Positions 19,892-31,900 of a stretch of 57,500 nucleotides of DNA are shown here, one piece after another; position 1 is the first letter of the stretch, and each line of letters begins with the position of its first letter. The notes beneath the pieces were generated by a model, which ran no database searches, had not been told where the DNA came from, and worked only from the letters and a program-made list of their open reading frames with translations. Origin of the DNA: Prorocentrum cordatum (lineage: Eukaryota > Sar > Dinophyceae > Prorocentrales > Prorocentraceae); contig CAUYUJ010017815.1 of NCBI GenBank assembly GCA_963575745.1, forward strand, positions 80,001 through 137,500, written 5' to 3'. The position numbers and the translations under genes were made by a program.

Positions 19892-21062
19892 GGAGGCCTC
19901 CCGACACCAGCACGACCAGGGGGCCACCTCCAGCGAGGAGGTCCACGATGCCTCCCCGAGCTGGAGGCTGGGGATGTCTCGAGCGACGGGGGGGGGGCAT
20001 GCCACCAGGGGGAGACCCCCCTTGCTCCTCGCATCTCCTCGCCCTGCCAGTGTTGGTGTCGCCCTTCCTTGCTCCTATGAGGAGGGCGAGAAAGAGAAGA
20101 ACATGCCCTGGGCAACTGGTACGGTACGCCCAGGAGCACCAAGATCAGGAGCAGAAGCTCTACGTGCGAGAGGAAGCACGAGAGCCAGAGCCGGAGAAGA
20201 ATACAACCAGTTCGAAAGTTTACCCCGATGTTCAGCAATGGAAAGCCAGAAGGCATTCCAGGACGAGCACCGACCGAGGCTTCATCCATCCGTCGGGAGG
20301 CCACCAAGTTGGATTGCAGACGATCGGGAAACTATTGGCGATAAGGCACGGGGAGAGGCGGAGGAGGAGGAGGAACCGGAGCAGCAGGCGCAGAAGTAGG
20401 CAGAAGTGGGCGAGGAGGACGACCAGCATGTGCCGAAGAAGGAGTACCACCAGGACGTGGAGAATTTGAGGAAGAATTGCACGGAGGGGCAAAAAGAAAG
20501 TGAGGATTACGAGTATCGTGGTCAGGAGCAAGATGATGTTGCAAAGGATGCAGTGGAGGAGGACTGCGACGACGGCTAGAAATATTGAGGACGGGAACGA
20601 CGGTGACGCGGGGGCCAGCGGAAGCAAATGCGGGAGGTCGCCTCCAGAGTCGGCGGCGCATGCGCAGCGTATCGGTCGAACCGCGCCTCTGGACCTGTTT
20701 TGCTGATGCTGCTGCCCCTTCTTTCACTTTCCACCCGCATTCACCTCATAATCCCTATCATCTCCTCATTGTCTTCGTACCTCAACTCCCCTCCTTCTCA
20801 TCAATATGTCCTTTTCCTGGTCGTCGTGACCTTTCGTATCCTCTTCTTCTCCTTGTCCTCCGCATAATTGTCCGTCTCGAGCACCCACTTCCTTTTTCGA
20901 CTCCTCTTCTTTCCCCCTTTCGTGTTCTCCTCCCTTATGTCCGAGGGCTCAGCACAAGAGGGACTTCCAGAAGCGGGGAACGGCGGAGAAGGAGGGTAAT
21001 CCAGAGGATGCTGAAGGGAAAGAGGACGCAGCATATGCTGTGGAGAAAGCAAAGTAGGAATA
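19892..21062. other. No recognisable gene
   Basis: Open frames in this stretch (for example the Arg-rich one ending near 20469) lack any recognisable motif and follow purine-rich composition. From about 20700 to 20940 the plus strand is pyrimidine-rich. Confidence 0.4.
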
Positions 21063-21299
21063 CGCATGTAGAGAGTGCCTGCGACACGTGACGTGCGATG
21101 CGGCGCCCAGATCTTCGACACGCTGTATCAGCTCATCGGCTTTGGCGGGCCCACATCGCACAAAGCGGGCCAGCTGGTCCACTCCCCTCGCCTCCTCCTC
21201 CACCTCCTCTTCGTTCTGTTCTGTCTTGTTCAGCCGAGTCACCGAGTAATGTAATGTCCGCAACTCATTCACAGCTGCCAGAGCGATGCTCATGCTCAT
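21063..21299 (-). CDS. Possible exon of unknown protein
   Basis: From the ATG at 21299 the frame gives about 78 residues with balanced composition: an N-terminal helix (SIALAAVNELRTLHYSVTRL), an acidic stretch (NEEEVEEEARG) and QLARFVRCGPAKADELIQ. It then runs into low-complexity Ser/Ala. It may be a single exon. The evidence is only composition. Confidence 0.2.
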
Positions 21300-22060
21300 T
21301 GGTGGCCCTCAACAAGTCGGATCTGCACACACGATCGGGGGCTCGAGTCCAGAAGCATGTCGCTAGCACGTCACCTTCCTATTTCCTACACGGGCAGTCC
21401 AACTGCCGGACCGCCCATGGAGCAGGTGCTGAGTCTTCAACTGGGCAGAGGTGTTGAGTCCCGACTGCGGTTTTCAGCTTTCAATGTTTATCGAGCAGTG
21501 TGCTCATGCTGACAGGTGGGCGGCCTGGTCAAAGCTCAACTCTTGCACTGTGGGTGCGAGTGGCACTCCGGGGAACCATGTATTCAAGGCTGTTCGACAT
21601 CATACCTGTCGATCAAAAGGAGGGTTCGGTATATGTGTGCATGCAAACCGGGGACCAGGCCCGGGGGGCCCGGGGCCGCGGCCCCGCGACCGCAAATGTT
21701 TGTGCCGGGTGCCAGGCGCGCTCTCGGGGGCCCAAAATCAAGCCACCGGACAGCCGTCATGGCGGCCCAAGACGGCCTTGAGTCAACCCCACGACGCCCT
21801 CCCCAGGGGTCTCCGACGGCCCAAGATGAGCTTCAGACGGCCTAAGAGATGTCCACGACGCTTCCAGACCGCTCCAGGAAGAACCTCCAGAGGGCCCCGA
21901 GAAGCAAACACCGCCCGATTCACTTTGGCAAACCAACATTTGTACCACATTCGGTTTTCTTGTTTCAACACGGTCCAAGGCGACCCCAACGGACCGCCCA
22001 AGAGGTCCCAAAGGGAGTTCCAAGAAAGATCAAGAAGCCCCGACGACGGCCCAAGAGGGC
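21300..22060 (+). repeat. Upstream spacer with degenerate GGCCCAAGA/ACGGCC repeats
   Basis: Between about 21720 and 22060 short phrases such as GGCCCAAGA, GACGGCC and CCCCAGGG recur every 10-30 bases. The same style appears at 23290-23600 and, reversed, at 26050-26900, so this is a dispersed degenerate minisatellite. A G/C-only block lies at about 21658-21690. No gene recognised. Confidence 0.5.
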
Positions 22061-22163
22061 GCCAAGATGGGCCCCATCATCATTTTGGCGCAAACATTTC
22101 TGCTCGTGTGTCGCTCGAGCGAGACATTCCAACTCGAACCACGTACCTTGTGCGTACCGCCCA

Positions 22164-23161
22164 ATGGCGGCATTTCTGAATTATTTGATTACATGTTGTT
22201 TTGTTTCGCTGATCCATGTTGCAACTTCCTTAAGTCAGACACCTGTTCCAGAACCTCTGACAAATAGTATCGACAAAGAAAAGAGGAAGTTCCAGTCCGT
22301 GCTCATCATTGGGTGTTCCGTCGATAGGTACGCCGTGGGCATGAATTACCCGCATCAGACCTTCACGTTCAAGTCCTTCAAGTTGCAGCACAACGTCGTC
22401 TTCGACAGCGAACGCAACACTGGTGTGGCGGTCCTTCAGCATCCGGGCGTGGGCGTCAAAGGGGACCTGGAGGAGCCGTTCTGGAACCCTGGCCTAGGCC
22501 ACCACACAGTGAAAACCGACACAAGGAAGCCCACAGGGACCGCATGGGAGACCACGCAGGAGGCGGGCTGGCAGTATCAGCCCACGTATATAAGGTCATC
22601 CAGAGAGCACCCGAACTTGCTCGCACCGCTTTCGGGCAAGCGCCAGACCTGGTCGTGGTCGAGTCTTCGTTGTGGGATTTGGCCACTTGGTGGCAGCAAT
22701 CGGGCCATCGAGCCACGCCCGAGCGCTTGCAGCAGTGGTGCGACCACGATCTGCCGTACCTGCTCAAGAACGTGACCGACACCTTCAGGCAGAGCCGAGT
22801 CGTCTTCCGGACCGCGCCGACGGTCGCCCTGTGGAACAACGAGAGGTGGACGCAGGCGGACTTCGATGCGCTGCACGACTGCGTCAAGCGCAGATCGGCA
22901 GGCACGGGCAAGGTCTTCGAGGACGTCGGGGTGATCGACTACCACGAGATCATGGATACTCTCATCTCGAGTACGGCCAAGGACAGCCTCGATGGCCTCT
23001 GGAAGCCGGACGGGTACCACCCCTCGGCGGTGCCCGGGCGCCTGTACCTCAACGAGATCTTCGGGCTCCTCGGAGTGCAGCCGCTGACGGCTCCAGAATA
23101 TGGCCGCCGTGCTTTCGGCGAGGATGAGGACATTTATGTGGAGGACGACGATGAGTTCTAG
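22164..23161 (+). pseudogene. Secreted SGNH/GDSL-hydrolase-like protein, interrupted by a frameshift or unresolved intron
   Basis: The ATG at 22164 starts a classic signal peptide (MAAFLNYLITCCFVSLIHVA). A basic linker leads to LIIGCSVDRYAV, resembling the block I nucleophile Ser of SGNH hydrolases, then GVGVKGDLEEPFW. Near 22500-22545 the reading frame must change to reach the rest: HAGGGLAVSAHVYKVIQ, LVVVESSLWDLATWW (block III position) and GLWKPDGYHPSAVPGR with the terminal Asp-x-x-His pair. The frame ends with an acidic tail at 23161. The DGxHPS motif also occurs in PC-esterase-type enzymes. A one-base error, a pseudogenising indel or a small intron would all explain the shift. Substrate unknown; a secreted esterase or deacetylase role is plausible. 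Confidence 0.55.
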
Positions 23162-24214
23162 GGGCTCAGAAGCCACCAGACTGCGGATATTTTTGTTGCC
23201 CAGTTCATCGCCACGCGCCGAGATACGCGGACAGGAGGGCGGTCGCGGTCCAACATACCGAGGAGAAAAAAAAAAACGAGAGCGCCAGGATGGGCCCAAG
23301 AGGGGGAACCCGAGCTACCATTCGAGCCCTCCGCCCAAAGTTAGCCCTCGAGGCCCCCGACAGGCCCCCGACAAGCCCCAAGAGGCCACCGGGAGGCCCA
23401 AAAGAGTGGCCAAACTAGCCCCCAAGAGAACCCAAAGCCCCCAGGAAGCCCCCAGGAGACCCTCCAGAGGCACCCACTCGGGCTCCGAGAGACTACCAAA
23501 GAGACCCCGAGATGCGCGTATGAGGCCCCTGTCCCAGAACCCAGGCATATTCCCTCGATCGACTCCCGACCGCCGCCAAGGCGGCTCCGGAGGGCCCCGA
23601 GAGACAAGCATACGCGTGCGTAACAATGTATGAGTTTGGTGTCCCAAGAGGGCTGCACGAGGGACTCCTAGGGGGCCCCGGGAGGCCGGTATATCGCCCG
23701 GTGGCTCCCATTCGGGTGGCCCAAGTGTCGTGCCTGCTCTGGAGCCACGTCTACCCCGCCAGAACGGCAGTTCTGGTAATTCGGATGCCCCCGCGCGATG
23801 CCACGATCTAGTTGCGTGATGGGGTGTGCCGCAATGGGCGAGGGGTGTGCAGTGCGATTCCTGCCTTTGGGGCCGAAGGTGGAGATTCTTGAGGGGGCCA
23901 CGGTGCACATGTGGTGAGACGTGTGCCCGAGTAGGCGGGGGGGCGGGATGCGGACATTGTTTGTGTGGCCGTCCGTGGACCTCCTTGCGGGCCACGATCC
24001 GACAGTGTAAGAAAATGGAAACCAATCAAACGGTTAGAACAATTATTCACTGTGTGGAGCTCCCCATATGTGCATCTATTCGGATGGACCTGTCCGCCGT
24101 GAATGTCTAGGCGCAAGAGCTTTCGAATATAAACGGGCTTCATTTGCGACGATCTGGTCATGAATCCAACTGCGAATGAATTGGAGTGTGAATGAGCCTC
24201 AGTAGTACGAGCGC
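23162..24214. other. No gene; degenerate repeats
   Basis: The part 23290-23620 is built of short GGCCCC/CCCAAGA/CCCGAGA phrases like those at 21720-22060. An A10-type run lies at about 23268. From 23640 to 24214 I see nothing specific. Confidence 0.4.
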
Positions 24215-24870
24215 GTCTCTGCGCATGAGCCTGGGGCCTCCTGGGGCCTCCTGAAACCTACTGGGGCTTCCTGGGGTCTCCAGGAGCCTCTTGGGGCCTC
24301 CTGGGACCTCTTAGGGAGGTTTCGTGCCCCAGGAGAGGCCCAATATATAGCAACAGACGTACATGAAATATTGCGGATTAGAGCCACAGGAGAAGGGCAA
24401 TATATAGGAACACACGTAAAACACTAAGGACTCGTGCCCCAGGAGAGGCCCAATATATAGGAACATAAGTTAAACATGTAGGATTGTGTACACAGGAAAA
24501 GGACAATATATATATATAACATACGTGTACATCAAGGAATCGTGCTCCAGGTGAGGCACAATCGATAGGAGCATACGTAAAACACATGGGATTGGAGCCA
24601 CTCCTGTTGCCTTCTGAGGCCTCCTGTTCCTGGGGCCTCTCGGGACCTCCTGTTGCTTTCCGAGGCCTCCTGGCGCTGCCTGTGGCCTCCTGGGGCCTCC
24701 TGTGGCTTCCTGAGGCCTTCTGGAGCTCCCTGGGGCCTCCTGGAGCCTCTTGGGACATCCTGTGGCCTCTTGAGTCTTTCTGTGGCCTCCTGATGCCTCC
24801 TGGGACCTCATGTGGTCGCCTGGGGCCTCCTGGAGCCTGTTGGAACCTCGTGTGGCATCCTGGGAAGAAT
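24215..24870 (+). repeat. CCTCCTGGGG minisatellite enclosing an AT-richer tandem repeat
   Basis: From 24215 to 24318 and from 24600 to 24870 the sequence is a degenerate repeat of CCTCCTGGGGCCT with CTTG and CTGT variants. Between them (about 24318-24600) is a different tandem repeat of roughly 50-60 bp, about five copies, with the core GCCCCAGGAGAGGCCCAATA followed by TATAGGAACATACGTAAAAC. Confidence 0.75.
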
Positions 24871-24879
24871 CTGCGCCCA

Positions 24880-25815
24880 CGAGCTTGGCCACCAAAACTG
24901 GCAAACCGATCGAGACATCCTCAAAATCTGGCCCACCTGCGGGGAGAAAATGAGCGCCTCGCTCGAGACATCCTCCAAATCTGCTCCGACAGCGAATGAT
25001 GTTGGGACAGCAACCAGGCAAACCGCTTGAGACATCCCCACAAAACGGCCGCGAACTGAACCGTGCAATACCCCTCGGCGGTTCCCCTTAGGGACGTGAA
25101 AATGAGCGCCTCGCTCAAGACATCCTCCAAATCTGCTCCGAAAGCGAATGATGGTGGGCCAGAAACCACGCAAATCGCTTGAGGCATCCCCACAAAACGG
25201 CCGCGAACGGGACCGTGCAATACCCCTCGGCGGCTCACCTTGGGGGCGTGACAATGAGCGCCTCGCTCGAAACATCCTCCACATCTGCTCCGTCAGCGAA
25301 TGATGTTGGGACAGACAACAGGCAAACCGCTTGAGACATCCCAACAAAACGGCCGCGAACGGGACCGTGCAATACCCCTCGGCGGCTCACCTTGGGGACG
25401 TGACAATGAGCGCCTCGCTCGAGACATCCTCCAAATCTGCTCCGAAAGCGAAGGATGGTGGGACAGAAAACAGACGAACCGCTTGAGACATCCCCACACA
25501 ACGGCCGCGAACGGGACCGTGCAATACCCCTCGGCGGCCCCCCTTAGGGACGTGAAAATGAGCGCCTCGCTCGAGACATCCTCCAAATCTGCTCCGACAG
25601 CGAAGGATGTTGGGACAGAAAACAGACGAACCGCTTGAGACATCCCCACAAAACGGCCGCGAACGGGACCGTGCAATACCCTTCGGCGGCCCCCCTTAGG
25701 GACGTGAAAATGAGCGCCTCGCTCGAGACATCCTCCAAATCTGCTCCGACAGCGAAGGATGTTGGGACAGAAAACAGGCAACCCGCTTGAGGCATCTCCA
25801 CAGCACGGCCGCGAA
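24880..25815 (+). repeat. 152-bp satellite array
   Basis: The marker TGAGCGCCTCGCTC starts at 24951, 25103, 25255, 25407, 25559 and 25711, exactly 152 bp apart. There are about six copies with a few substitutions each and a divergent first copy starting near 24880. The unit is not a multiple of three, so the frames running through it on the minus strand are not genes. Units contain GACATCCTCCAAATCTGCTC and AAACGGCCGCGAACGGGACC. Confidence 0.95.
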
Positions 25816-25819
25816 CGAG

Positions 25820-25968
25820 GCGTGCGTGAGTCTCATCATGAGTAAGTCTGAGTAGGAGTAGGTCTGAGTATGAGTAGGTCTGAGTATGAGTAAGTTTGTG
25901 TGTGAGTAAGTCTGGGTATGAGTAAGTCTTAGTGTGAGTCAATCTGTGTATGAGTAAGTCTGGGTATG
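25820..25968 (+). repeat. GTCTGAGTATGAGTAA simple tandem repeat
   Basis: About eight degenerate units with the core GAGTAAGTCTG directly follow the satellite array. Confidence 0.8.
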
Positions 25969-27490
25969 AGGAGGAGAGGGGAGGAGAAGGAGAAGGAGGA
26001 GAAGTCGGCGGCGTCCAAGAAATAACAATAACCCCATCTTAGGATATGGGGGATTCATCCCCTCCAGGCCGATGTGGCTTCTTCAGACTGTCCTGGAAAG
26101 TCTCGGGCCCCTTGCAGGCCGTCATGACCGTCTTGGAGGCAGATGGGGCGAATTTGGATGCATCTTGGGACCCTCGTGCCATCTTGGAGGCTACCTGTGA
26201 CAGTCTTGGGCCGTCTGGGCCCGCCTTGAGGATTATCTTGGGCCAGGATTGCTGGCTTGGGTGCAAGTTGTCTTGACGTTGGGTTCTGTGTGCGGTGGCG
26301 GCGGAAGGGCCGAAGGTCACAAGTAATCTTTCAGAAAGGCCAGCCGTATCTTGCAGGCCACGCACCTCTCTTGCAAGCAATACAGGCGACGGATCGAAGA
26401 CGCCTACGGCAAGTCACCGCCGTCCTTGGCATCTGGGGAAACGCCCATGTGTCTAACCGTTGGGGAGAGTCTGGGCAAGCGTTCATATTGCGAGTTCCCC
26501 CAGCCGTTGTAAAAGTCATTTGGGGAACACGGGATGGCATCTGGGGGACCTCGGGTTATCTTAGGGGCCTCTTGGGGCCCTCTTGGGGGCCTCTTGGGGG
26601 GCTCTGTGGGCGTTAGCTGAACCTCTCGGGCCGTCTTGGGACCCTCTTGGAGCGTCGAGGGGCCTCCGTGGGTCGTCCTCAAGCCATCTTGGGGCTTTGA
26701 AAGGCAGCGCACGGCCTCCTGGGAGGTAGGGGTGCCGATGGATCGCCCGAACAGGATGAGAACACGCCGCATGACGCTTCAGCACGGACCACGGCAAGCG
26801 TAAGAAGGCCAACGGTGCCCCCGAGGTGTCCCAAGAAGGCCCCAAGATGATCCAGGATGGCCTTCAGGCGGCCCAACAAGTCCCGAAGATGCCCGTGGGA
26901 AGAGTTTGCAAGAACGCAGTGCTCACTACATGCTATCCGATGTCGAACTTTTTCGGCTGCTACAGCCAGAGCTTGCTAGAACCTCGGCGCACGCGAAGCG
27001 CGCGTGGTTCTTGTGAACATGTAAGTGGGAGAGTGAGGGGAATCAGGACGTGGGAAGGAGAAGGAACTGATGAGGAGGGAGGAGAAGACGTGTCCATGAA
27101 ATGATGCCCTGCGCCTTCGCTGCAGAGTCATTGCCAGGCTTCATATGCGTGATACTCTCTGGCATGCAGCTCTGCTGGCTAAGGAGGGGTAATGGCTAGC
27201 CCTTCTCGCATCATCGACCGATCGTAGTAACCATCATCATCCTCTCCATGTTGCCCGCACGGGGGCAGGACGTCGAACACGAGTCAAGGGGCATGCCGCC
27301 AGTGCTGCGTGCAGGCGGAGGGGGAGGCCACGCCGCTCCTCCTCCCTTCGATCCTCCTCCCCCTCCTCTCCTTCCTCCCCCCCTTCCTCTTCACCCCCCC
27401 CTCTCTCCGTCCCATGCCCGCCTCCGCTCCTTCCCCTGCTCCCCCCTCCCCTCCTCCTGCGTCTATCGGAGGGATCGCCCCTCCCGCCCT
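25969..27490. other. Degenerate CTTGGGGCC repeats and spacer; no gene
   Basis: From about 26050 to 26900 short phrases such as CTTGGGGCC, TCTTGGGACC and GGCCGTC recur, most clearly at 26565-26700. Remaining parts show no coding signal. Confidence 0.4.
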
Positions 27491-27495
27491 CCCTT

Positions 27496-27597
27496 CCACC
27501 ACCGCCACCACCACCACCACCACCACCACCACCACCACCACCACCACCACCACCACCACCACCACCACCACCACCACCACCACCACCACCACCACAA
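27496..27597 (+). repeat. (CAC)n microsatellite
   Basis: The tract is about 100 bp of nearly pure CAC, then a CACG-rich stretch to about 27630. Confidence 0.95.
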
Positions 27598-27897
27598 CCA
27601 CACACGCACGGACGCACGCACGCACGCACGCGCACCACCACTCACTACGCACGCGCGCGCGGAGCCACAAGTCCGCTACGACACGCGTCCGCGGATAGAG
27701 GAAATCAGCGCCATGGTAAGGGATGGGAGGGAGGGGTAGGACGTCAGATATGACGCGAGCGCACCTAGCTTGACATCTCCCCCTCCTCCGCCCCCCTCCA
27801 GCGCCAGGTCACGGCGCACAAGATTGTGGAACGGCAGCTTGCGGCACGCAAGGGCACCCTCGGCAGCATATCCGAGGAGGACGCTCTTTGTGCTTTG

Positions 27898-27990
27898 TGA
27901 GGAGGAGGAGGAGGAGGAGGAGGCGGAGGAGGAGGAGGAGGAGGAGGAGGAGGAGGAGGAGGAGGAGGAGGAGGAGGAGGAGGAAGAAGA
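27898..27990 (+). repeat. (GAG)n microsatellite
   Basis: Nearly pure GAG with one GCG unit, ending in GAAGAAGAA. It is the first of three GAG tracts that bound the two LINEs to its right. Confidence 0.95.
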
Positions 27991-27999
27991 AGAAGAAGA

Positions 28000-28908
28000 C
28001 TCGGCCTTGCGCGTGGTCTGTGCCGATCCCTGACCGCGCGTGAACCCGTGCAATCAGAGCCCTACCTCGAACGATCATCGATCGAGAGCGATGAGGTCGT
28101 GAGTAGCGCGCGCCGTGCAGCCTGTCGTACGTGCTCGTACCCAGGCAGTCGCAAATCGTGAGACCCCTCGAGGGCTGGGGGGGACACCCCACTGGCCTCC
28201 CAGTGCCGAGCCCACGTCGCTGCGGGCGACGGGCAGGCCTCCGAGGCACCCGCCCCGCCCCGAGGAGGGACCCACACTCCAGCAAGCGACGGACGAAAGG
28301 GGAACGACGCGGGAGAGAGGGCGACGAGGCGAGAGGGCGAGGCCAAAGCAGGAGAAGAGCAGAGGAAGCAGCGGAGGGGAGTGTGGGTCCCCGAATTCTG
28401 GAAGATGGCCACTCCGAGAAGACAGTGAGGACAGTGCCGACGGGGAGCAACGGTGCGAGGGTCACTAACGGCGCACCGCCGGGCAGTCCCCACTCGCACC
28501 GCGCCCCCCGCTCGGCGCGGCCTAGAGGAACGGGGCCTCGGGCATCGAGGTCACGTGGCAGTCAGGTACTCGGTGGTGGTCAGCGCGGGCGTGCACACAA
28601 AGCCGCGAATACACCACATAACATCATCAAAGAACGAGAGAGGGCGCGCAGAAGCCGAAGTCGGGCGGCGGCATCAGGTACGTGGGTGCGAGGAGGACGT
28701 ATGGACCAGCCCGTCTGAGTGTGTAATGTCAAGTATCTGTAAAAAGTAAGTGTCCATCTGAGCCAGCTGTGAGCAGTCAAGTAAGACGAGGGGTTCCGTC
28801 TCAAAGACGAGTCGGCGGGAGTCCACCAACCTCAAATCCTCCGGTACACAACGCTCCTTCGGAAAGATAGTTCGTGAACTCAGAATATGGAGGTGCTGTC
28901 CACGTCCG
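28000..28908. other. No recognisable gene; possible 3' region of LINE B
   Basis: The stretch lies between a GAG tract and the last stop of the LINE B frame. GC-rich frames on both strands show no motif. Confidence 0.35.
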
Positions 28909-31900
28909 TCATACAATGTCATTCTGCGAGAGTTCCCGTGCTCTGATGCGGGCAAAGAGGGCAGCCCGACGAGCCTCCCACGGGGCGGGGCCCGAATCTG
29001 GCTGACTTACTTCGCGCCCTTGCCCTTGCTCTTTTGCTTCGTCTTGTCGAGGATGCGCTGCGCCATGGTCTCCAAGTGCCCCTGAGGGGCGGTCCCGAGC
29101 TTGAGCTTCGCGTCCTCCAGCTGGGCTAGCTTGATGATCGACTGCTCCACCTCCAGCTTGCTCAGATGACGCTCGGGCGGACCCCCTTGAGCGTCCGCCA
29201 GCTGCACCGTGATGTCCCCGCCGATCGCGAACTGCAGACGTGTGTACTCCTCGTTGTAGCACTTCTTCAAACGGAAGTGCCTGATCACTAATCCTAGCTC
29301 CGCGGCCGAGCTGATCGACACGAACTTCTCGTAAAAAAGGACCAGGGTTTGGTACGCCTGAGTCCCCAGCTTCTGCAGCTTCTCTGAATCGACCATCGAC
29401 TTGAACACGCCGCGCGCTATGTACAAATGTGGTGGCCCCAGGTGGGGCTTCGCTGCCGCGATGGCTGCCGCCTCCGCGTACATCTTGCCTGCTCCTCGCC
29501 CTGCGACCACCAGGAAGCTCAGCGACGGGACGACCAGGCACACCCACTCCGACGCCGCCAGGTCCCTCAGCAGCTGCGCGTGCATGCACGCCATCTTGAG
29601 CAAAATCGATATGGCCTGCTGCATGTCTCGAGCCCGAAGGGCCCCCTCGACCTGCTGAAGACCGTCTTCTGCATCGTCTGCTGCGTCCCCGAGGTTGGCC
29701 TTTTTTTTCCCCGAGGGTGCTCCTCCGAGGTCCTCGCCGTCGCCTGCCTTGCGCTTGTGCTTCTTGATCAGCAGCTCCAGGTCCATGGACTCCGCGTCTG
29801 GTTGCGACATGCCGCGGTCGAAGCCGAGGCCGAGGGAGAGTAGGAGCACCCAGGGCACAGTGTGTGCGTATGTGTACCTGCAGTTGTCGGAGATCTTGAG
29901 CCGTGAAGCTGCATACGGGGCATTCGAGTGAAAAAGGTTGAACAACTTCTGCCGCCGTGTAGCTACTGCGTCCAAGAGCGCAGCGATTGTGGGCATAAGA
30001 CCTCATAACATGTCGCTGAGCATTCTCCCGAGTGCTGAGAACCTGGAGGCACCTGAAACACTGGTTCGTGACCGTGAGAAGTGCTGCCTCGTTTCGAACT
30101 TTGTGAACTCTGCCTGCATGTAATAAAAGAGCTTTCATGCTGGTGAAGGTGTCACCACACCGCTGCCCCTCTGAGTTCTTCAGAATGCAGACGAACTCGC
30201 CAGGGGCGTCCACCACCTCCTCCACCTCCTCCTCCATCACGATACTCGGGGCCACCGAGGGCCCACTAGGTGGTGCGATCGCTTTAGAAAAATAGGTGGC
30301 CCTGATAACTGTGAGGTCAATCGTGGCCCAGTCGTCGAACTCCTTAGTGTAAAATAGACCCAAGAGAGGAAAATCTTCTGGAACTAAATCAGCGAACTCC
30401 TCAGACTGGCTTCTGGCAAACTGGAGGTCCTCAAGTACCTGACGGGCCCAGGGGTTAGCCTTTTCGTGGATGGTCCAGTCGTCGTTCATGCTAGGTATGT
30501 CATTGATCGTGCCTAGTATGCATGCCCGAACCTGCCTGTGGGCGCTAGGGTATTTAATCCAGGACTGATACCAGCGTAGCCTCCGAAGTCGCAGTTCGTC
30601 TGCCAAGGGAAGGATCTGCCAGTAGGCCCATACCCTGTGAGAGCTCCACTTCCAGCGCACCCCGTCGTGGTCCTCAGTGCCCTTGACCCCGAGACCCCTA
30701 CGCATCGCCCTCATCATGATCTTGTCACCCTCGACCGTGAAACTTTTATCTGGGACCCTCCCCTCCATCCCCGACAAGAGAGCACCTTGCACGTACGAAA
30801 GGATGGCCATGCGCTTGATGCCGCGGGCAGCCTCGTGGACAAGAAAGTTAGAGATGATGCCGAGGCCAGTCCGTCCAGCCTGGAATCTTTTTCCTTTCTC
30901 AATCTGCAACGATCCCTGCACCGTCAGCCAACCGCCGAGGATGCGCATAAATCTGCCAAACTGCCCAGAGAGACGCAGAGTGCCTGCATGCAGGAGGCGG
31001 CGTTGGGCGATGCAGCCTTTCCCAAAAAGCCTAGCAAGTGTGACTCGCTTGCCCTCGTTGAGCCCCACGCCGATGCCGTCCAGGGAGGATGCTAACTTAC
31101 TGCTGCTAACCTGTGCCAGTGCGGTAAGGTGACGTGCCTCTCCTCCTCCTCCAAAGGGTTCAGGTCCTCTTCCTGGGATCACCGTCTTCGTGATATCGTC
31201 GGCGTACAGTGTGATGCCCGTGTCCGTGCGTGTGCCGTCCACCTCCTCCGCCTGTGAATACGTGTACGAGCTCGTCCCCGCCCTCCAGCTCAGAAAAGCC
31301 TCCAGGCCCTGAAGATAGAAATAAGGGAAGCCTCTGGCAGGATTAGGGTGTCCCATGAGCTCTCCAGAGGTAGGCCTGAGGGAGATGGGCCTGTCGGGTC
31401 CCATGATCTGCATCGCCGTCTGCATCGTGCGAGAGTGCTGGAACCTAACGTCCTCGGGGAGGTAGAGGGACTCGAGGCAATTCAAGATCGTCTCTCGTGT
31501 CGTACTGGCGAAAGCGTTCGTGGCATCTTCATTGATGATGGCGTGTGATAGCGATAACTTCTGGAGCCTCCAGCTCAAGCAGTCCTGCACCGCGATGGCG
31601 TCTTCACGCCGGCGGCGGCGAGCAAAGCCGTGACAAAAATACGGAAGTGGGTCACGGTGGCGACGAGCCCGATTCCAAAGATGGGCGTTCCACGCCTTGC
31701 CCATCGGGCAGAAGAGATGTATCCAACGTTGTCCGAGCGGTCCTGGCTTGCCATTGCCCTTGTCCAGGCCCACGATGTGAGAGATGTCGAAGACCAGTGG
31801 GGTGGAGGAAGCCCGCCGAAAGGATCCGATGATGTCGAGCATTCTTTCCCTGAAGGCCTGTGCCGTCGCAGGGGTAGGGCACGAACCCACTCCACCACGT

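Noticed and set aside
24880-25815. Regular direct repeats considered as a CRISPR array
   Set aside because: The whole 152-bp unit is repeated with no unique spacers, and the context is eukaryotic.
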